Assembly: GCA_022315425.1 (NCBI GenBank)
Contig: JAIUPT010000028.1
Location: 930,001 to 994,000, forward strand
Origin: Pseudevernia furfuracea
Taxonomy: Eukaryota > Ascomycota > Lecanoromycetes > Lecanorales > Parmeliaceae
Direction of reading: 5' to 3'
DNA length: 64,000 nt
Part shown: piece by piece, positions 32,011 to 44,289 of the stretch
Layout: each line of letters starts with the position of its first letter
Position numbering within the stretch: the first letter of the stretch is position 1
Made by a program: the position numbers and the translations under genes
The notes under the pieces: model-generated
What the model saw: the letters and a program-made list of their open reading frames with translations, nothing else
What the model was told of the DNA's origin: nothing
Database searches by the model: none

Positions 32011-33759
32011 GGCCGTAGCTCGGGCAGAAATTGAGAACTGTGTACAGTTGTGTACTGCAAGTATGACAGTAGGTGATTTAAGCATAGCGAGCGGGGAATT
32101 TTCAAACATAGCGGCAGGGGATCCCATGCATAGCGAAAGATTCATCGGAGTTGTCTTTCGAGATACCCTACATAGCGTTGCACAACACACATTAGGGAGG
32201 GTTAAAGAAGCAAATGAGCATTTATATTATTCATCGACATCATGCCACTCATACAATTAACGGATGCTCGACCAGGCAGATTCGTAGGCTCTGGATTAGT
32301 TAAGTAAACTTTTGCAATCGATGCCTGACGTGTTTGTCTACCATCGTAGAGTTTTATCGAATTCGAAATGCTTTCAACTACGCCCTTCCTCAACACCCGA
32401 GCATCAACGCCATTTCGTATATTTCACAAATCCTGCAGCTTTGTTCCCCAATATATCAAACCATGTCGCGCAACTCAAATATCCTCCTTACCAGGAAGCG
32501 GCCGTCACCAATCCCTTCTTTTCTGACTTTTCTTCCCCTGTCCTCCATTCCCTCTCTAGAATATCTTTTTAGAGGTGTAACCGTGTATGCTGAGGGTATC
32601 AGGATGGAGATCTCTAACAACCCCAGCTCAAATGACCCCCAGCCATAGCGAGTCCAACCTCGTGGTCCAAACTTTGCCTTTTTCCCTCTCAGATCCCTCA
32701 CGCCCTCAACTTCAAGGCCTCATTCTGCATCTATACATCAAAGCCAGAATTACAGGCCTGCAAACTCGATCGCCAAACCTTGAACTCTAGAATTGGCACG
32801 CCAGCTTACCTTGGGGTCGTGATCAGATCGAGGCCCCTTCGATAGGCGCCCTCCAAGTCCTCACGTATAGTAGAAGACTTGATGGACATTTACTCTGCTT
32901 TGTCACAGGTAGCAGGCCAACCTGGGACTATCTGACAACCCTGTGCGGTTGTCGGTAGGCTCTGCGCGCACGCTGGGCAAGGGGTTGGTTCGGTAATGGC
33001 TTGGCGCCGTTGTGAATAATGTGGCCTTGATAACCCTGGAGCAGACCCCGCGGTTTCAAATCTCACGTAGGACAAGCGAAAACAACACTTCACGGTAGAT
33101 TACAAACGAGGACAATTGGCCACCAGATACTTGGATTGCAGGAATAACAAGCTTTGAGAAATCAGTACAATAGTCATAGAAATGATCAATGGCTGGCATC
33201 TGAATAGCATGGATGCGAAGGGCAATGCTGCATAGAAAGAACGACAGCGATCATACTACCATGACACAAAACGTCAACAAACTACGGCTTACGGTACCTT
33301 AATGTGTATTCTTCCGCTAACCTCGGATCCCACTGCCAGTAGCCTGTCCACTTTTCAACCTTATGCCTACTTCCCCTGACTTTTGGTTGAATAGCATACT
33401 ATTGAATACAGGCAGTTCATGTCATCCAAGAAATGCTAGACTCGTGAATGTGCGGAGCAAAACCAGCCTAGTAGCACAGTAGTTTTTCTAAAAGTAGCGT
33501 CTTGCGCCAAATTCGAGATGCAGCATGCTTGAAACTCTATGATAATGCATTCGACCAACCCTAGTTGTTGCTAGCCTCTGCGCGAAATGTTCGACTGCTG
33601 CTAGAGAAGTAAAGTCTTTCAAAGTACAAATTTCCAACACTATTGAGAGTATCGGAAACACAGCAAGGCCCGTGGTCGAACGCCACGCTATGCATTTTGA
33701 TTCTTTCGAGCTAAACAAGATGATGAAAAGATGCCCAGAGTGCGTAACTCAAAAGACAC
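32011..33759. other. Convergent spacer of 1.75 kb, no supported feature
   Basis: 3' flanks of RPC5 and the CCHC gene. Short ORFs on both strands show no domain, no repeat stands out, and I see no tRNA. Confidence 0.45.
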
Positions 33760-36410
33760 CTACCAACGACGACTGAAACAACATCAGGATTTGGCTGGGA
33801 CTTGAGGAAGGATCTTACTCACCTATACGCCTCAGCGACTTTTGGTTGACGCTTCTTGAGCTTCGGCGTGTAATCGTCTTCTTGGCGTCTTTTAGGATTT
33901 TCTTCCCCACCAGAGGAGGAATCTCGATGTCGTTTGCGGCTATGTGACTTCTCTGAACGTGACTCGATGGGTGAAGGAGCTTGTCCGTCCGTTGGCGGGC
34001 CAAAGAACCCGTTGCCATTGCCGTTGTCGTTGCCGTTGCCGTTACCATTGTTGTGATCTACACCGTTAGTGTTGATACCAAAGGGATTAACGCAGGCAAT
34101 TCCAGCAGAGAGTGGGCTGCCATCCGTTCCATCTGGACAAGACTGCTGTCCCAAAGGCATTGGCGGCGGCGGCGGAGGCCCGAAGTATTGGTTGTGATAG
34201 TATGTTCCATTAGCATGGTGTTCTGGGGCTACTTGATCAAGGTTGGACAGTACCCGATACTGATCTCCACCAAGACTGGAAGCAAGTCAGCAGGATCGCC
34301 GGTCACCGCGTAGTATGGAAGATGAACCCACATGTCTGCGCTCGACGAGCTTCTAGTACGTGACAGATGCATTTCATTGGGAGAGCCGTGTCCAGTGAAT
34401 TGATCTGGCCAAGAAGTCGGTGTGACTGGCTTCGGTGCTCCAGTCACACCTAAAGCTGCGAGAACATCCTCGGTGTCATGTTCAGATTTGATTGGTTTCT
34501 CGAAGGTCGCAGATTGCGGTGGTGTTTGGTATTCTTCTTTAACCTCGTGATCTCGAAGAGGGGGCTGCTCCGATTTCACCGACTGTAGTGGAGATGTGTG
34601 CATTGAACTTGCCCCCCTCCCCTTTTCTAGCCTTGCTTGAAGCTTCGCTTTGGTCTCTGCCAATTCACGCTCCATCCTGTCCAACGTGATTTTCACCTCA
34701 AGGGAGTCCTGGTTCATAGAAATTGTTCGCGACTGGCTACGAGAATCTCTTTTAAGCTCATCGCTTAGTTCTGGATGCGCGTGACGTTGCCTGATCGTCA
34801 ACAGGACTTCGTCAACAGGAATAACTTTACCATCCGCTGGGAGATCAGAGAAGGCGACATCATCTGCGTGTTCTTTGTCCCAGTACTTTGAATCTTTGAT
34901 ATTCTCAAGGCAGGTTTCGTGGCCTGCATCGTATTGGTACTTTGACCTGCAGCAGCCTTTATGGTGAGGTGCTGGCTCCGGGAAAGGTGCTAGAGCATCC
35001 GCAACAATAGAGTTTCCTGGCAAAGGATGACTGATAAGATTGACAGGTTGCTGTGATGCATTGGCAAAATCTAACGTAGTTTGTGGTAGGTCGGGTACGT
35101 CAAGAGAGTCCAAGTCATCGTCTTCTACTTCATAGTCTACGAGCTGAGCTTTCGGCGGGCTCGATGGGGTAGACCGAGACTTTATAGATGCCGAGGATTG
35201 AGTTTGCTGGTCAGAGTAGGCCGTAGCTTTATTATTAAAAGACTGCTGGTTGAACTGGACAGGAGTCGCTGAAGTCGACGTTAATTGTGATTGGTACATC
35301 TGGGTGCCGCCAGTGTATTGCGAGGTTTGAACCGACGCCTGACTGGGCGTCTGAGAATCGCTTGGATATCCCGTAACTTGACCATGTGGCGCCGTATATA
35401 CCTGTTGGCGGTAGTGGTTGCCTTGGTGATAAGCCTGGTGAGATTGATAATACTGTTGCCACTGCTGATAGTATTGCGCCTGATCTGGTGAATGCGCCGA
35501 AAGCGGAGTGGTAGGGCTATACGCCTGTTGATGCTGACGATGTTGAGGATATCCCGTTTGCCCATGAGGCGGCGGTGGGTACCCTTTTGGCGATACTTGC
35601 GCATGACCGGGATGCGGCGTGTAATGATGTTGGGCGGCCACAGTGCCGACGTTCTTGGGCCGTCTCAATGGATTTTGGAAGGCCTGTGGGTTTACCTTTC
35701 CTCTACACTCTCTATTAGAAACATCGTAATGAATTCAAGTATGACACTTACGCTGGAACATCGCGTATTGGTTCCGGGCAATCCATCGCGAAATGGCCCG
35801 AGTTACCACAGTTGAAGCATGGCTGAGGTGCTGACTGAGCAGGACTCTGTCCATGAGCAGGATTGCGTTGCGGCTGGCACGCTTGCTGGTAAGCTCTGTA
35901 TTGAGAAGTACCGTACTGCTGAGGTGAACTATGGACAGGAGGAGAGACATGCTGGGAAATAGGACCTTGCTGCTGGGGTGCATACTGTTGTGGCTGGTAT
36001 TGCTGGGGTGCATATTGGTGCTGGTAGCCATTGTGTCCTTGCTGAGGCTGATGAGACTGCTGCTGCGGGTGTTGTTGCGCTGGCTGGGTTTGTTGAGATC
36101 TTGGATACTGCTGCGTCGGTTGGCCTTGGTATGGTTGCTGATATTGATGTGCTTGGTACTGTTGGTTCTGCGTATACTGTTGCACAGGATAGCTTTGTGG
36201 TTGTTGCTGAGATTTTTGCGGTGGCTGATACTGCTGAGTGGGCCGAGTTTGCTGAGACTGTTGATAATTCTGATTCTGGTATTGTTGATTTTGTTGATAC
36301 TGCTGCAGTTGCTGGTACTGCTGGCCTTGTGCGTGTTGTTGAGGTTGTTGATAATGCTGAGCCTGCTGCTGGTACTGCTGATACTGTTGCGGCCACTGAG
36401 TGCCAGCCAT
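33760..36410 (-). CDS. Gln-rich CCHC zinc-knuckle protein
   Basis: Exons 36410-35752, 35711-34332, 34275-33823 and 33772-33760 (a 13-nt last exon), giving 834 residues. The first 190 residues are an almost uninterrupted Gln/Tyr/Pro-rich tract of prion-like composition. A single CCHC knuckle follows, CFNCGNSGHFAMDCP (about 202-216; C-x2-C-x4-H-x4-C), an RNA/ssDNA-binding motif. A second Q/Y/H/P-rich stretch, a Cys/His-containing segment (HKGCCRSKYQYDAGHETC), a predicted coiled coil around LDRMERELAETKAKLQARLEK and a basic C-terminus (KKRQPKVAEAYSRRW) complete it. The 13-nt exon supplies the conserved-looking SRRW end. It is likely nuclear and RNA-associated; no specific function can be assigned. 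A tract of (NG)n repeats lies near the end. Confidence 0.75.
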
Positions 36411-37102
36411 CTCTGACAGCTGTTATTGGAAACTGTGCTGCTGCCGCCCGCAGAAATATTCGAACTCTGCCTTAGAACATAAAGACGTATGCCGAGATAG
36501 GAAAGTTGGGACTAGGGACTGGACACTTTTAGAAAAGGCTGATTTTCTGGTGGAAGCAAGTTTGAAGTTGACGACCACGTTTCTTAAGGAAGTTCTTGAT
36601 AAGAGCGACCCATGACTGTGTTTCAAAGAAGGGAAGAAAGCCGACTGGGACTGAGATGTGACTGAGACTAGTTCAAGGAGAAGCCCTACAGGCCGCTGAA
36701 TATTCGTGCAACCAAAGTTGCTCATCAAACTTGAGACAATTTGATCATTACACCATTCTGAGAGTAGGCTTTTCTTTGAAATGGAATAAAGACTGTGGGA
36801 GCCTGCAGCTTGCATGGAAGATGTGGTGTTGTATCAAGCCAGAAAGTTGGACTGAGCGAATTGGGAGGGCCTATGTCGAAGTGCTAACGCCTTTTGGATG
36901 GCTTCCGCTAGTAAAAATTCAAAATATGATTGACACAAGTCCCTATCTCCCACCATGCGATGCAGCCTCATATAGCGAAGCAAAGCTCATGATGATTTTG
37001 AGGCATAACTTACAGCAGGCTTCCGCACTGCACGATCAAAGACAAGCCCTCCTGCAGAGCAAAGCGGTCTGAAAGCACCTGTTTGGGTTGGGAGGCAAAG
37101 AC
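36411..37102. other. Divergent promoter region
   Basis: Between the CCHC and phosphatase genes. A 113-codon plus-strand ORF (36731-37072) has no recognisable features and is not called. Confidence 0.4.
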
Positions 37103-38254
37103 ATGCCCGGTCTTCCAGGTATGTCTCCACCTGTCACTTGCTTGTTATCAAACAAAAGGTTTGCTGACCATCTGCTCTAGCAAGCGTCGATCTCGATGAA
37201 TGTATTGAAAGACTTTATAAAAAAGAATTGCTTGCGGACTCTGTCATAGAGGCAATATGTGCCAAAACAAAGGAGCTTCTGATGAAGGAGAGCAATGTTG
37301 TACATATCGCGGCGCCAGTAACAGTAGTTGGAGACATACATGGGCAGTTCTTTGACATGATTGAGATATTTAAGATTGGAGGATTTTGTCCGGATACCAA
37401 CTACCTCTTCTTGGGTGAGCTGTCCCCAAAAGTGCTCGCGTGCTTAGGACAAGGACTCTCTTCAGCTAGTGTCTGCTTAAATCTCAGGACTCTCCGCACT
37501 TTGATACCATGATAAAGTTGCTAACATCTTCTTTGGTTTAGGTGACTACGTAGATCGCGGCCTCTTCTCTGTCGAAACAATCTCCCTCCTTGTCTGCCTC
37601 AAATTACGCTACCCATCCCGTGTACACCTAATCCGGGGCAACCACGAGTCTCGTGGCGTAACACAATCCTATGGCTTTTATACCGAATGCAACCGCAAAT
37701 ACGGCAACGCTAACGTCTGGCACTATTTCACCGACATGTTCGACTTCCTTACCCTGTCCGTCGTGATCAACAATCAGATATTCTGTGTGCACGGCGGATT
37801 GAGTCCGAGCATACACAGTATTGACCAGATCAAGATCATTGATCGGTTTAGGGAGATTCCGCATGAAGGCCCAATGGCAGATTTGGTGTGGAGTGATCCG
37901 GATCCTGAGAGGGATGAGTTTTCGCTGTCACCAAGAGGCGCAGGCTACACTTTTGGTGCACAAGTAGTGAAGAAGTTCCTGGATGTCAACAAAATGAACC
38001 ACATCCTCCGCGCGCACCAGCTCTGTCAAGAGGGATATCAGGTCCTTTACGACGATCGGCTGAGCACAGTCTGGAGCGCGCCGAACTACTGCTACAGGTG
38101 CGGAAATATGGCGAGTGTGCTCGAGGTTAGCGATCAGGGAGAGAGGTTTTTCAATGTCTTTGATGCCGCGCCGGAGAATGATCTGCATAGGGGGGAGCAG
38201 CAAAATCAGCCAAATCAAGATGGGCAGGGCGTTGTGGTCGAGTATTTCCTTTGA
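37103..38254 (+). CDS. PPG1: PP2A-like Ser/Thr phosphatase catalytic subunit, Ppg1 type
   Basis: Exons 37103-37118 (16 nt), 37181-37414 and 37542-38254, giving 320 residues. All PPP metal-site motifs are intact: GDIHG (56-60), GDYVDRG (84-90, formed across intron 2), GNHE (116-119), then CVHGGLSP, RAHQ and SAPNYCYRCGN. The C-terminal YFL is the carboxymethylation signal of PP2A-like enzymes. LDECIERLYKKELL, VVGDIHGQFFDMIEIFKIGG, the DRFREIPHEGPMADLVWSDPDP insert and YDDRLSTVWSAPNYCYRCGN fit Ppg1 better than Pph3/PP4. Ppg1 works in the Far complex (fungal STRIPAK-like), affecting glycogen and mitophagy control. The tiny first exon (MPGLP) depends on the ATG at 37103. Confidence 0.88.
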
Positions 38255-38591
38255 TGATACCATAGTTGCATCAAGGCGTGGGACTCATGTATGCGAGGCA
38301 TATCGAGTTTTCATTTGATCGTGAGTGTAGCCAGGAAGAGCAATGTAGATATGTAGCGGTCACAAGCTTTCTGTCCTTACGCGGAGTAAAGAGCTACATT
38401 CTGTTGGTAGCCAACAAAAAGTTGAAAAAACGAAGGCATGAATCTCCAGTTCTATCTACACATGTTCGCAAAGCCATTGAAGACCCTGCGAAAAAGCCGA
38501 CTAGCTATTTCACAATTACTTCGCCCATTCCATCTCAAATCACAGCCTCTCATCCAAAGAGACCAATGCGGAGCCCAAAGAAACCCATATC
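38255..38591. other. Convergent 3'-3' spacer
   Basis: Between phosphatase and dehydrogenase stops. No feature seen. Confidence 0.4.
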
Positions 38592-40005
38592 CTACACCGT
38601 CTTCCCTCCTAGCCATCTGTAAACAACGCTAAAATCCTTCCCTTTCTCCGAAGCCTCGACATCCTCATATACGTCTCCTGCTCTTTCTCCCATCTCCACC
38701 TTCGCACCCACCCTCATCGCCTCCTCCATCGCCAGTCTCAAATCTTTCTTCATCAATTCCACCCCGAAACCGCCTTCGTAGTCGTTCTCCGCCGGCGCAC
38801 CTGGGCTAATTCCGGGAACTGGGTTGTTGATCTCGCTGCTCCAGCATCGGCCGCTGCTTCCATTAATCAATTCGCCAAGGACGTGCGAATCGACACCCCA
38901 TCGGAGACCAAGATTCATGGCTTCGGCGGTTGCGATGTTGGAGACCGCAAGGAGGTAGTTGTTCGCTAATTTCCCGGACAGGCCAGTACCTTGTTCGCCC
39001 AAGTGCAAGACTTTTCTGCCCATGAGTGCCAGTATTGGAGTGACCCTCTTCACCAGTCCTCCGGTTCTGCTGCTGGCACCTAGCATGAATGTTAAGGTGG
39101 CAGCTCGTGCGCCTACCACACCGCCTGACATGGGGGCGTCGACGAAGCGACCTTGAGCTGTGCAGTGGACAGCGTTGGCGACTTCGCGGGAGGAGGTGGG
39201 ATCGATGGTAGAGCAGTCTATAAAGAGGCGTTCCGAAGCGGGGGAGGAGGATGTGAGTGGTGGAAGAGGTGGGTTGAGGATGTTATGGAAGACGTTTTTG
39301 ACATGGGAGGGCTCAGGGAGGACGGTTATTACGACTTCCTGCGTTGTGTGTGAGCAATTGCACACACATCTTTTGTTTGTTGGAAAGAGAATGATGGATT
39401 GACAATGTCAGAGGATTGGCTGAGATGTGGAATTCGAATCAGGGAAAGGGCTGCATGACGCGAGCTCCCAACTTAGATCATTGAGGTTGGAACATGCTCA
39501 TCATAAGAAAAGCGCTTGATGATAGTAAAAGACAAGTCACGTACAGCTTTTTCCGCCACTGCTCTAGGAGAGCTTGCAACCTCTATGCCCATAAGGCCCA
39601 TTTCATTGTTCGAGGTTGGATTGTCTCTTGCAATGCCGACTTCGTGCATAAAATTGGCCGTAGCGTCCTTGTTGCGGTCATGTATGATCAAGGTATCGCT
39701 CGCGGGTATCTTTGCACGTAGGTTTTTGGCCATTGGGTACCCTGAGAGAGCACGCAGCCATTTGTAAGCACGATTCATTCTCCAATTGGGGCACGCTGTC
39801 GAGGACATGGTGGAGCTTCCAAGCGCGATAAGGACCCGTGAAGCTCACCCATTCGTCCAAGACCTATAAATCCCCATGTTGCTAGGTTTGAGGGTGAGGA
39901 AGCGAAGGAGCGTCTTGTTATGGAGGATAGTGAGGATGCTGAGGGGCCATTGCCTAGCATGCAGAGGCGAGAGGGAGAGAATCGGATAGAGACGGCAGCG
40001 CTCAT
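38592..40005 (-). CDS. 3-hydroxyisobutyrate dehydrogenase, mitochondrial
   Basis: Exons 40005-39849, 39741-39545 and 39338-38592, giving 366 residues from ATG 40005; an in-frame upstream ATG at 40059 would add 18 residues. The first 40 residues are Arg/Ser-rich without acids and end SFASS, a likely mitochondrial presequence. Rossmann motif GFIGLGRMG (45-53) is formed across intron 1. The family signatures FVDAPMSGGVVGARAATLTFMLG and GTGLSGKLANNYLLA (Lys as proposed catalytic residue) are present, as is a C-terminal MKKDLRLAMEEA. The enzyme oxidises 3-hydroxyisobutyrate to methylmalonate semialdehyde with NAD+ in valine catabolism. An insert around DNPTSNNEMGLMG and a Pro-rich segment after PEPSHVKNVF make it longer than bacterial homologues. 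Confidence 0.9.
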
Positions 40006-40804
40006 CTTGAATTGTTGGGGAATGCAAAGAGATGATGGTGAAGGAAGACGATAAACCACGTGGCTATAGAAACGTGAAAGATGGAGAGTAGTCGAAAGCT
40101 GGGGAAGCTTCTAGGGCGGCGGGATGAGAATTCGAGATTGAGAGCGTTCGAGGGGTCGTTCATGCGAGTGTTCGCTTTGAGTTCCACTTATCCCTCGGTT
40201 GGTATGATAGCGCAGTTGGAGGTTCTGATTAGCCAATGGACGAAAGGAATAACAGACAGCCGATATCTCCCGTAGGTCATGTGTACTGTGTTTCCACATT
40301 GTGGATTGTAAGGCTTGTGAGACGGCTGAGACAAATACTGTAATAATATGTAATAATTGAAGTGGATCGCGGAATCGATAGGTGCTTTGTGCGATGGTGG
40401 TGGTGGAATAGTGGGGGGTAGTGGTACAGCAAAAGCCACAATCGATTCACACGCCCGGACGCGGTCACGTGCTTCTTCTTTCCAGTCCTCATGATTATTG
40501 TCGGAGACTCGGAGTGCAGTACAACAGCTGAAAAAGAGCCGGGGTCTCTTCGTTTCATGCAAACTACAGGTTCCGGGAGTATTACTTTCGGCTTCTAATC
40601 CTAGGGGAAGTTCGAAATCTTGCGTCCTACAAGAGAGCTTCTCCAACGCCTGCCATACAAAATATTTGACAGTGTAGAACATACAAGAGGGTATGATGAG
40701 AAGTATCAGAAATTTCAAGACGCCTGAAGGCACTCAACGCTTGAATGTTGTCGATACCAATGAACTGAACCCCACCAATGGGCAATCTATGGAGGCTGGT
40801 CAAC
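40006..40804. other. Spacer, HIBADH promoter and bqt4 3' flank
   Basis: About 0.8 kb with no supported gene. A 181-codon minus-strand frame (40188-40733) shows no family resemblance. Confidence 0.4.
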
Positions 40805-42277
40805 TTAGCCGGACAGCACAAGTGGGATTATAGCTCTGTCTCCCATATCAGCAACATTCAATACTAGACGAGACATATACACATACCCGATCACCAATGT
40901 AGCCGCAACTCCGAGCAAAGCTCGCGTCCTCACTTTTTCCTTCTTCAGTTCCACCTCTAAGAGCCTAGCCTTCTTTGCAGGTTGAAGTTCATTATCTGCA
41001 GATCCATCGGACTCCCCGGCCATCTCCTCTGCCTTTCGTTTTCTCGCTTTCGAGGACCTGCCCTCCCCATCTGTCTTCGTGGCCTCTGCTACCATTGCTC
41101 TCGCTGTCTCAATCATCTCCTCCGGACGTTCTGGCAATGGCAATTCTGAAAATCCCGTCGGCATCTCGATGTTCACAGTGGTTGTCTCTCCTCTCTCAGT
41201 GTCACCCTTGGTTTCAACGTTCGACTCGACATGTATTTTGACCTTGTCGCCATCTACTGATTCCGGCTCTACTGTGGACGTACCGTCAGGCGTCGTATGC
41301 TCAAGGGTAGCCTGTAGAGACGCGCTTGCATCACGCGCTGTTGCGGCATCTGCCTCTTTTGCGGCCTTTGTTGCTCTAGGCTTCTTCGTAGATGGTTTGG
41401 CAGGGCTAGCGTTCTTCGCAGGAGAAGATCCTCTGGGTCTACCTCTTGATTTTGGTGTTGAGGCGCGAGCAGTTGTTCCGTTCGGAGGAGGTAGGAGAGT
41501 CCTGTCATTTGCTGTAAAAGAGAACTTTGGTGGGGTAGAGATGGCCTTCATCGAGGGGTCATCTGTGCCTAGAGGGATGGAGGCTTCGTCTAGGAGAGCA
41601 TGAATCCATGGTACTATTCCGTAATCTTGTGCAAGCTCAATTGCTACAAAGCCGTCAGTCGAACATCTCCCAAGGTCTATCGGAGCAGCGCACCGTATAA
41701 TTCAGAGACCCAAACATTGCCTGCGACCTCGTCCTGTGCCGTTGATGGCAGGCTCTTGACGTAATCACGTTCTGAATTCTCCTCGGCATGTTTTGCCCAT
41801 GGAAAGGCAGCCTTGAACATTCCAGTCGCACTCACATAGCCATCAGTGCTACGTCTCTAGATGGACAACGGCATCGTCAGCGCTTTGATATTCTGGCGGC
41901 GCGACAGCCCAAGAACACGTACCATGAGGAAGTAAACTTCGGGCGTTGGCTGATTTTGATGAGGTGCGAATATCTCGGATCCTTTCAGATTACGCGGTAA
42001 CGGAGCGCGGAGGTGTGCATAGTCAAAAGGTCCAAGATTTTCGGGCTTTGTAGCATTTGATGTTCCTACTTGTCCAGGTTTTACGGCTAGATTTGTCTGT
42101 CCTAGCCTGCGCTTCGCGACGAGTTCGCTGTCTATCGTTGGGAGCGGATTAGCAACGAAGGCGGGCTTGAAAATTGGGCGGCAACGTACGAGGTTGTGTT
42201 TTTTCCGGCGCAAGGAGAGGATTGCGCTTGCTTGGCAATGCTCGCGCAGAGGTCCCATTGATCTGTACATTCGACAT
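40805..42277 (-). CDS. bqt4: Bouquet formation protein Bqt4 (inner nuclear membrane)
   Basis: Exons 42277-42190, 42131-41923, 41856-41694 and 41643-40805, giving 432 residues. The N-terminal half is the APSES/KilA-N-like Bqt4 domain: LVAKRRLGQTNLAVKPGQVGTSNATKPENLGPFDYAHLRAPLP, SEIF, PEVYFLMRRSTDGYVSATGMFKAAFPWAK and GNVWVSELYAIELAQDYGI. A basic Pro/Ala/Lys-rich region, an acidic linker and a bipartite-looking KARKRK signal follow. One C-terminal membrane helix (ALLGVAATLVIGYVYMSRLVL) anchors it. In fission yeast Bqt4 tethers telomeres to the nuclear envelope together with Bqt3 and acts with the SUN protein Sad1 in bouquet formation; elsewhere in filamentous fungi its role is less studied. 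Divergent from RhoGDI. Confidence 0.88.
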
Positions 42278-42924
42278 TGCGACTGTATCTCGAATCTTCG
42301 GTCAGTGTTGTTGTTGACGTACTGATGTCTTTCGGGCGGGTGCCAAGCGCGTCGAAAGAAATCTGAGCGGGGTCCCAATTGACTGATGGCGTACCTCGTC
42401 GTACACGAAATGGCGCGCTCGATATGATGCTGTCGCAGTGATACTGTATATGAATTGTGAGATGAAATTAAAATGAAAGGGCGGGTGAGGTTGTTGTTCC
42501 GCGTTCAGGCCAGAACGCCGGGAGCCTAGGGGGAAACCTGGGGACTCGGGGAGGCAGGGGTGGAATGGGTGGCTGAAAACGGATTCGTGGCTGGGTAGAC
42601 TCCCACCGTCGAAATCACGATGTCACGGGTGTAAGACAGATATTATTGAGATTCAACCGAGGTTATTATTATTACTGCTGTGGTGGGTGGTGCAAAATAT
42701 GTTGCCGTCGAGATCATTATTGATGATGGTGTTTCAAGATATGCGGAGGGCGGAAATACTTACGTGGCCGATTGGATCAGTGAAGCGAAAACCCAACCCC
42801 ACCGAGCCCTTCGAGCCCACCAATCTTCAGACCTGAACCTGAACCTTTCATGCCAGCGTGCGCTGTCAAATAACTGAACTAGTCTAACAACAATTCTTCA
42901 CCTGACATCTCCAATCTTTGCCAT
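42278..42924. other. Divergent promoter region bqt4 / RhoGDI
   Basis: About 650 bp between divergent start codons, with G-rich stretches near 42525-42560. No gene supported. Confidence 0.4.
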
Positions 42925-43985
42925 ATGGCGAGTCAAGGTGAGGATGATCTCCAGGCCTCCACCACCGAAGGTTTCAAGGTCGGAGAGAAAAAGACCGTTG
43001 AGGAATATGCAAAGCTCGGTGAGTGCATGAAGCTAAGTTTCTGACGACGGACCTCCACCCACTTTCATACTTGCGCTCAAAACCTGTTGTTCATAATGCC
43101 ATCTTTGAGAAGAATCAAGTCTGTACAAGATCTGTATATCATGTTGGATAATCTCATGCCCTTGAAAAGATGCCAATTATCCTACTATGATGTTGAGAAC
43201 TTCTTCGCAGGATCGATATGGGAGTCCTCTTGCAATTATACTCCAATTCTCTTCTCTTGCAAGCATTTCCCATCTCTCCACAATATCCCCCGCTCATCCT
43301 GATCAAGTTCCCTTATCTTCCCGACCACTTGAACATCTCTCCTAACATCGACCCTCCCAGATCAAAACGACGAATCCCTCAACCGCTGGAAAGCCTCGCT
43401 CGGCATCTCCTCATCCCCAGCTATCCACGTCGACCCCAAGGATCAGCGTCGCTGCGTTATCAAATCGCTCGCCCTCGAAGTCGAAGGCCGGCCCGACATC
43501 ACCATCGATTTGACCGCCCCAGGTTCCGTCGAAGCGCTGAAGTCGAAACCTTTCACTATCAAGGAAGGAGCGAAGTTCCGCATGAAGGCAAACTTCGTGG
43601 TTCAGCATGATGTGCTGAGCGGGTTGAAGTATTTACAGGTTACGAAGAGGAAAGGGATTAGGGTTGCGAAGAATGAGGAGATGATTGTACGTGTTCTATC
43701 TGTGGGGGAAAAGGGGCGGAGTAGAGAGCTAATGAGACTGATTGGTAGGGATCTTTCGCGCCAAATACGCAGGATAAGCCGGTGTATGAGAAGAAGTGTA
43801 AGTATCTGCACTAATCATCTCGCGCATTCTATCTAATAGATCTCTTTCCAGTCGAGCCAGATGAGGCGCCGACAGGCATGCTAGCTAGAGGGCACTACGA
43901 GGCTGCTTCGAAGTTCGCGGACGATGATGGCCATGAATATCTAAAATTCGAATGGTCGTTTGATATTACGAAGGAATGGAAATGA
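42925..43985 (+). CDS. RDI1: Rho GDP-dissociation inhibitor
   Basis: Exons 42925-43018, 43361-43686, 43749-43797 and 43852-43985, giving 200 residues, the normal length. An acidic, flexible N-terminal arm (GFKVGEKKTVEEYAKLDQNDESLNRWKASLGI) precedes the immunoglobulin-like domain that holds the prenyl group: IDLTAPGSVEALKSKPFTIKEGAKFRMKANFVVQHDVLSGLKYLQVTKRKGIRV, IGSFAPNTQDKPVYEKKFEPDEAPTGMLARGHYEAASKFADDDG and the final LKFEWSFDITKEWK. It extracts GDP-bound Rho/Cdc42 GTPases from membranes into the cytosol. Intron 1 is 342 nt, long by the standard of this window, where others run 43-130 nt. Confidence 0.94.
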
Positions 43986-44289
43986 GCATGGCTAGAATGA
44001 CTTGATAACGAATAGTAGCGAATGGGACCAGCAAACATGGACTCTCGCTCTGGGTCGGATGCTGGCCAATCTCACACTAATATGGTAAAGCTAAATGCTG
44101 CATAGTTCCGAAGCATTCCATCCATCGCGTCCCACAACCGACTTCTCACACGTGCTGATCACAAATTTTTCACCACCAATAACTCCAGACCCAGCTGCTA
44201 CTGACATACAATGGCTTCACTTAAAAAAATCATTTAGATGTGGTTGTGTAAGAATCCCTGGAGCTACTCACTGCATTGCTCCCACCTCA
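43986..44289. other. Spacer downstream of RhoGDI
   Basis: No feature seen. Confidence 0.4.

Noticed and set aside
35931..36475. Long plus-strand ORFs (Leu-rich and Val/Ala-rich) opposite the Q-rich exon
   Set aside because: Mirror frames of CAG/TAC-rich codons; composition is an artefact of the repeat.
36731..37072. 113-codon ORF upstream of PPG1
   Set aside because: Lies in the divergent promoter region, has no recognisable motif, and PPG1 starts 30 bp after its stop.
40188..40733. 181-codon minus-strand ORF
   Set aside because: Low-complexity, no conserved pattern, overlaps other frames of similar length.
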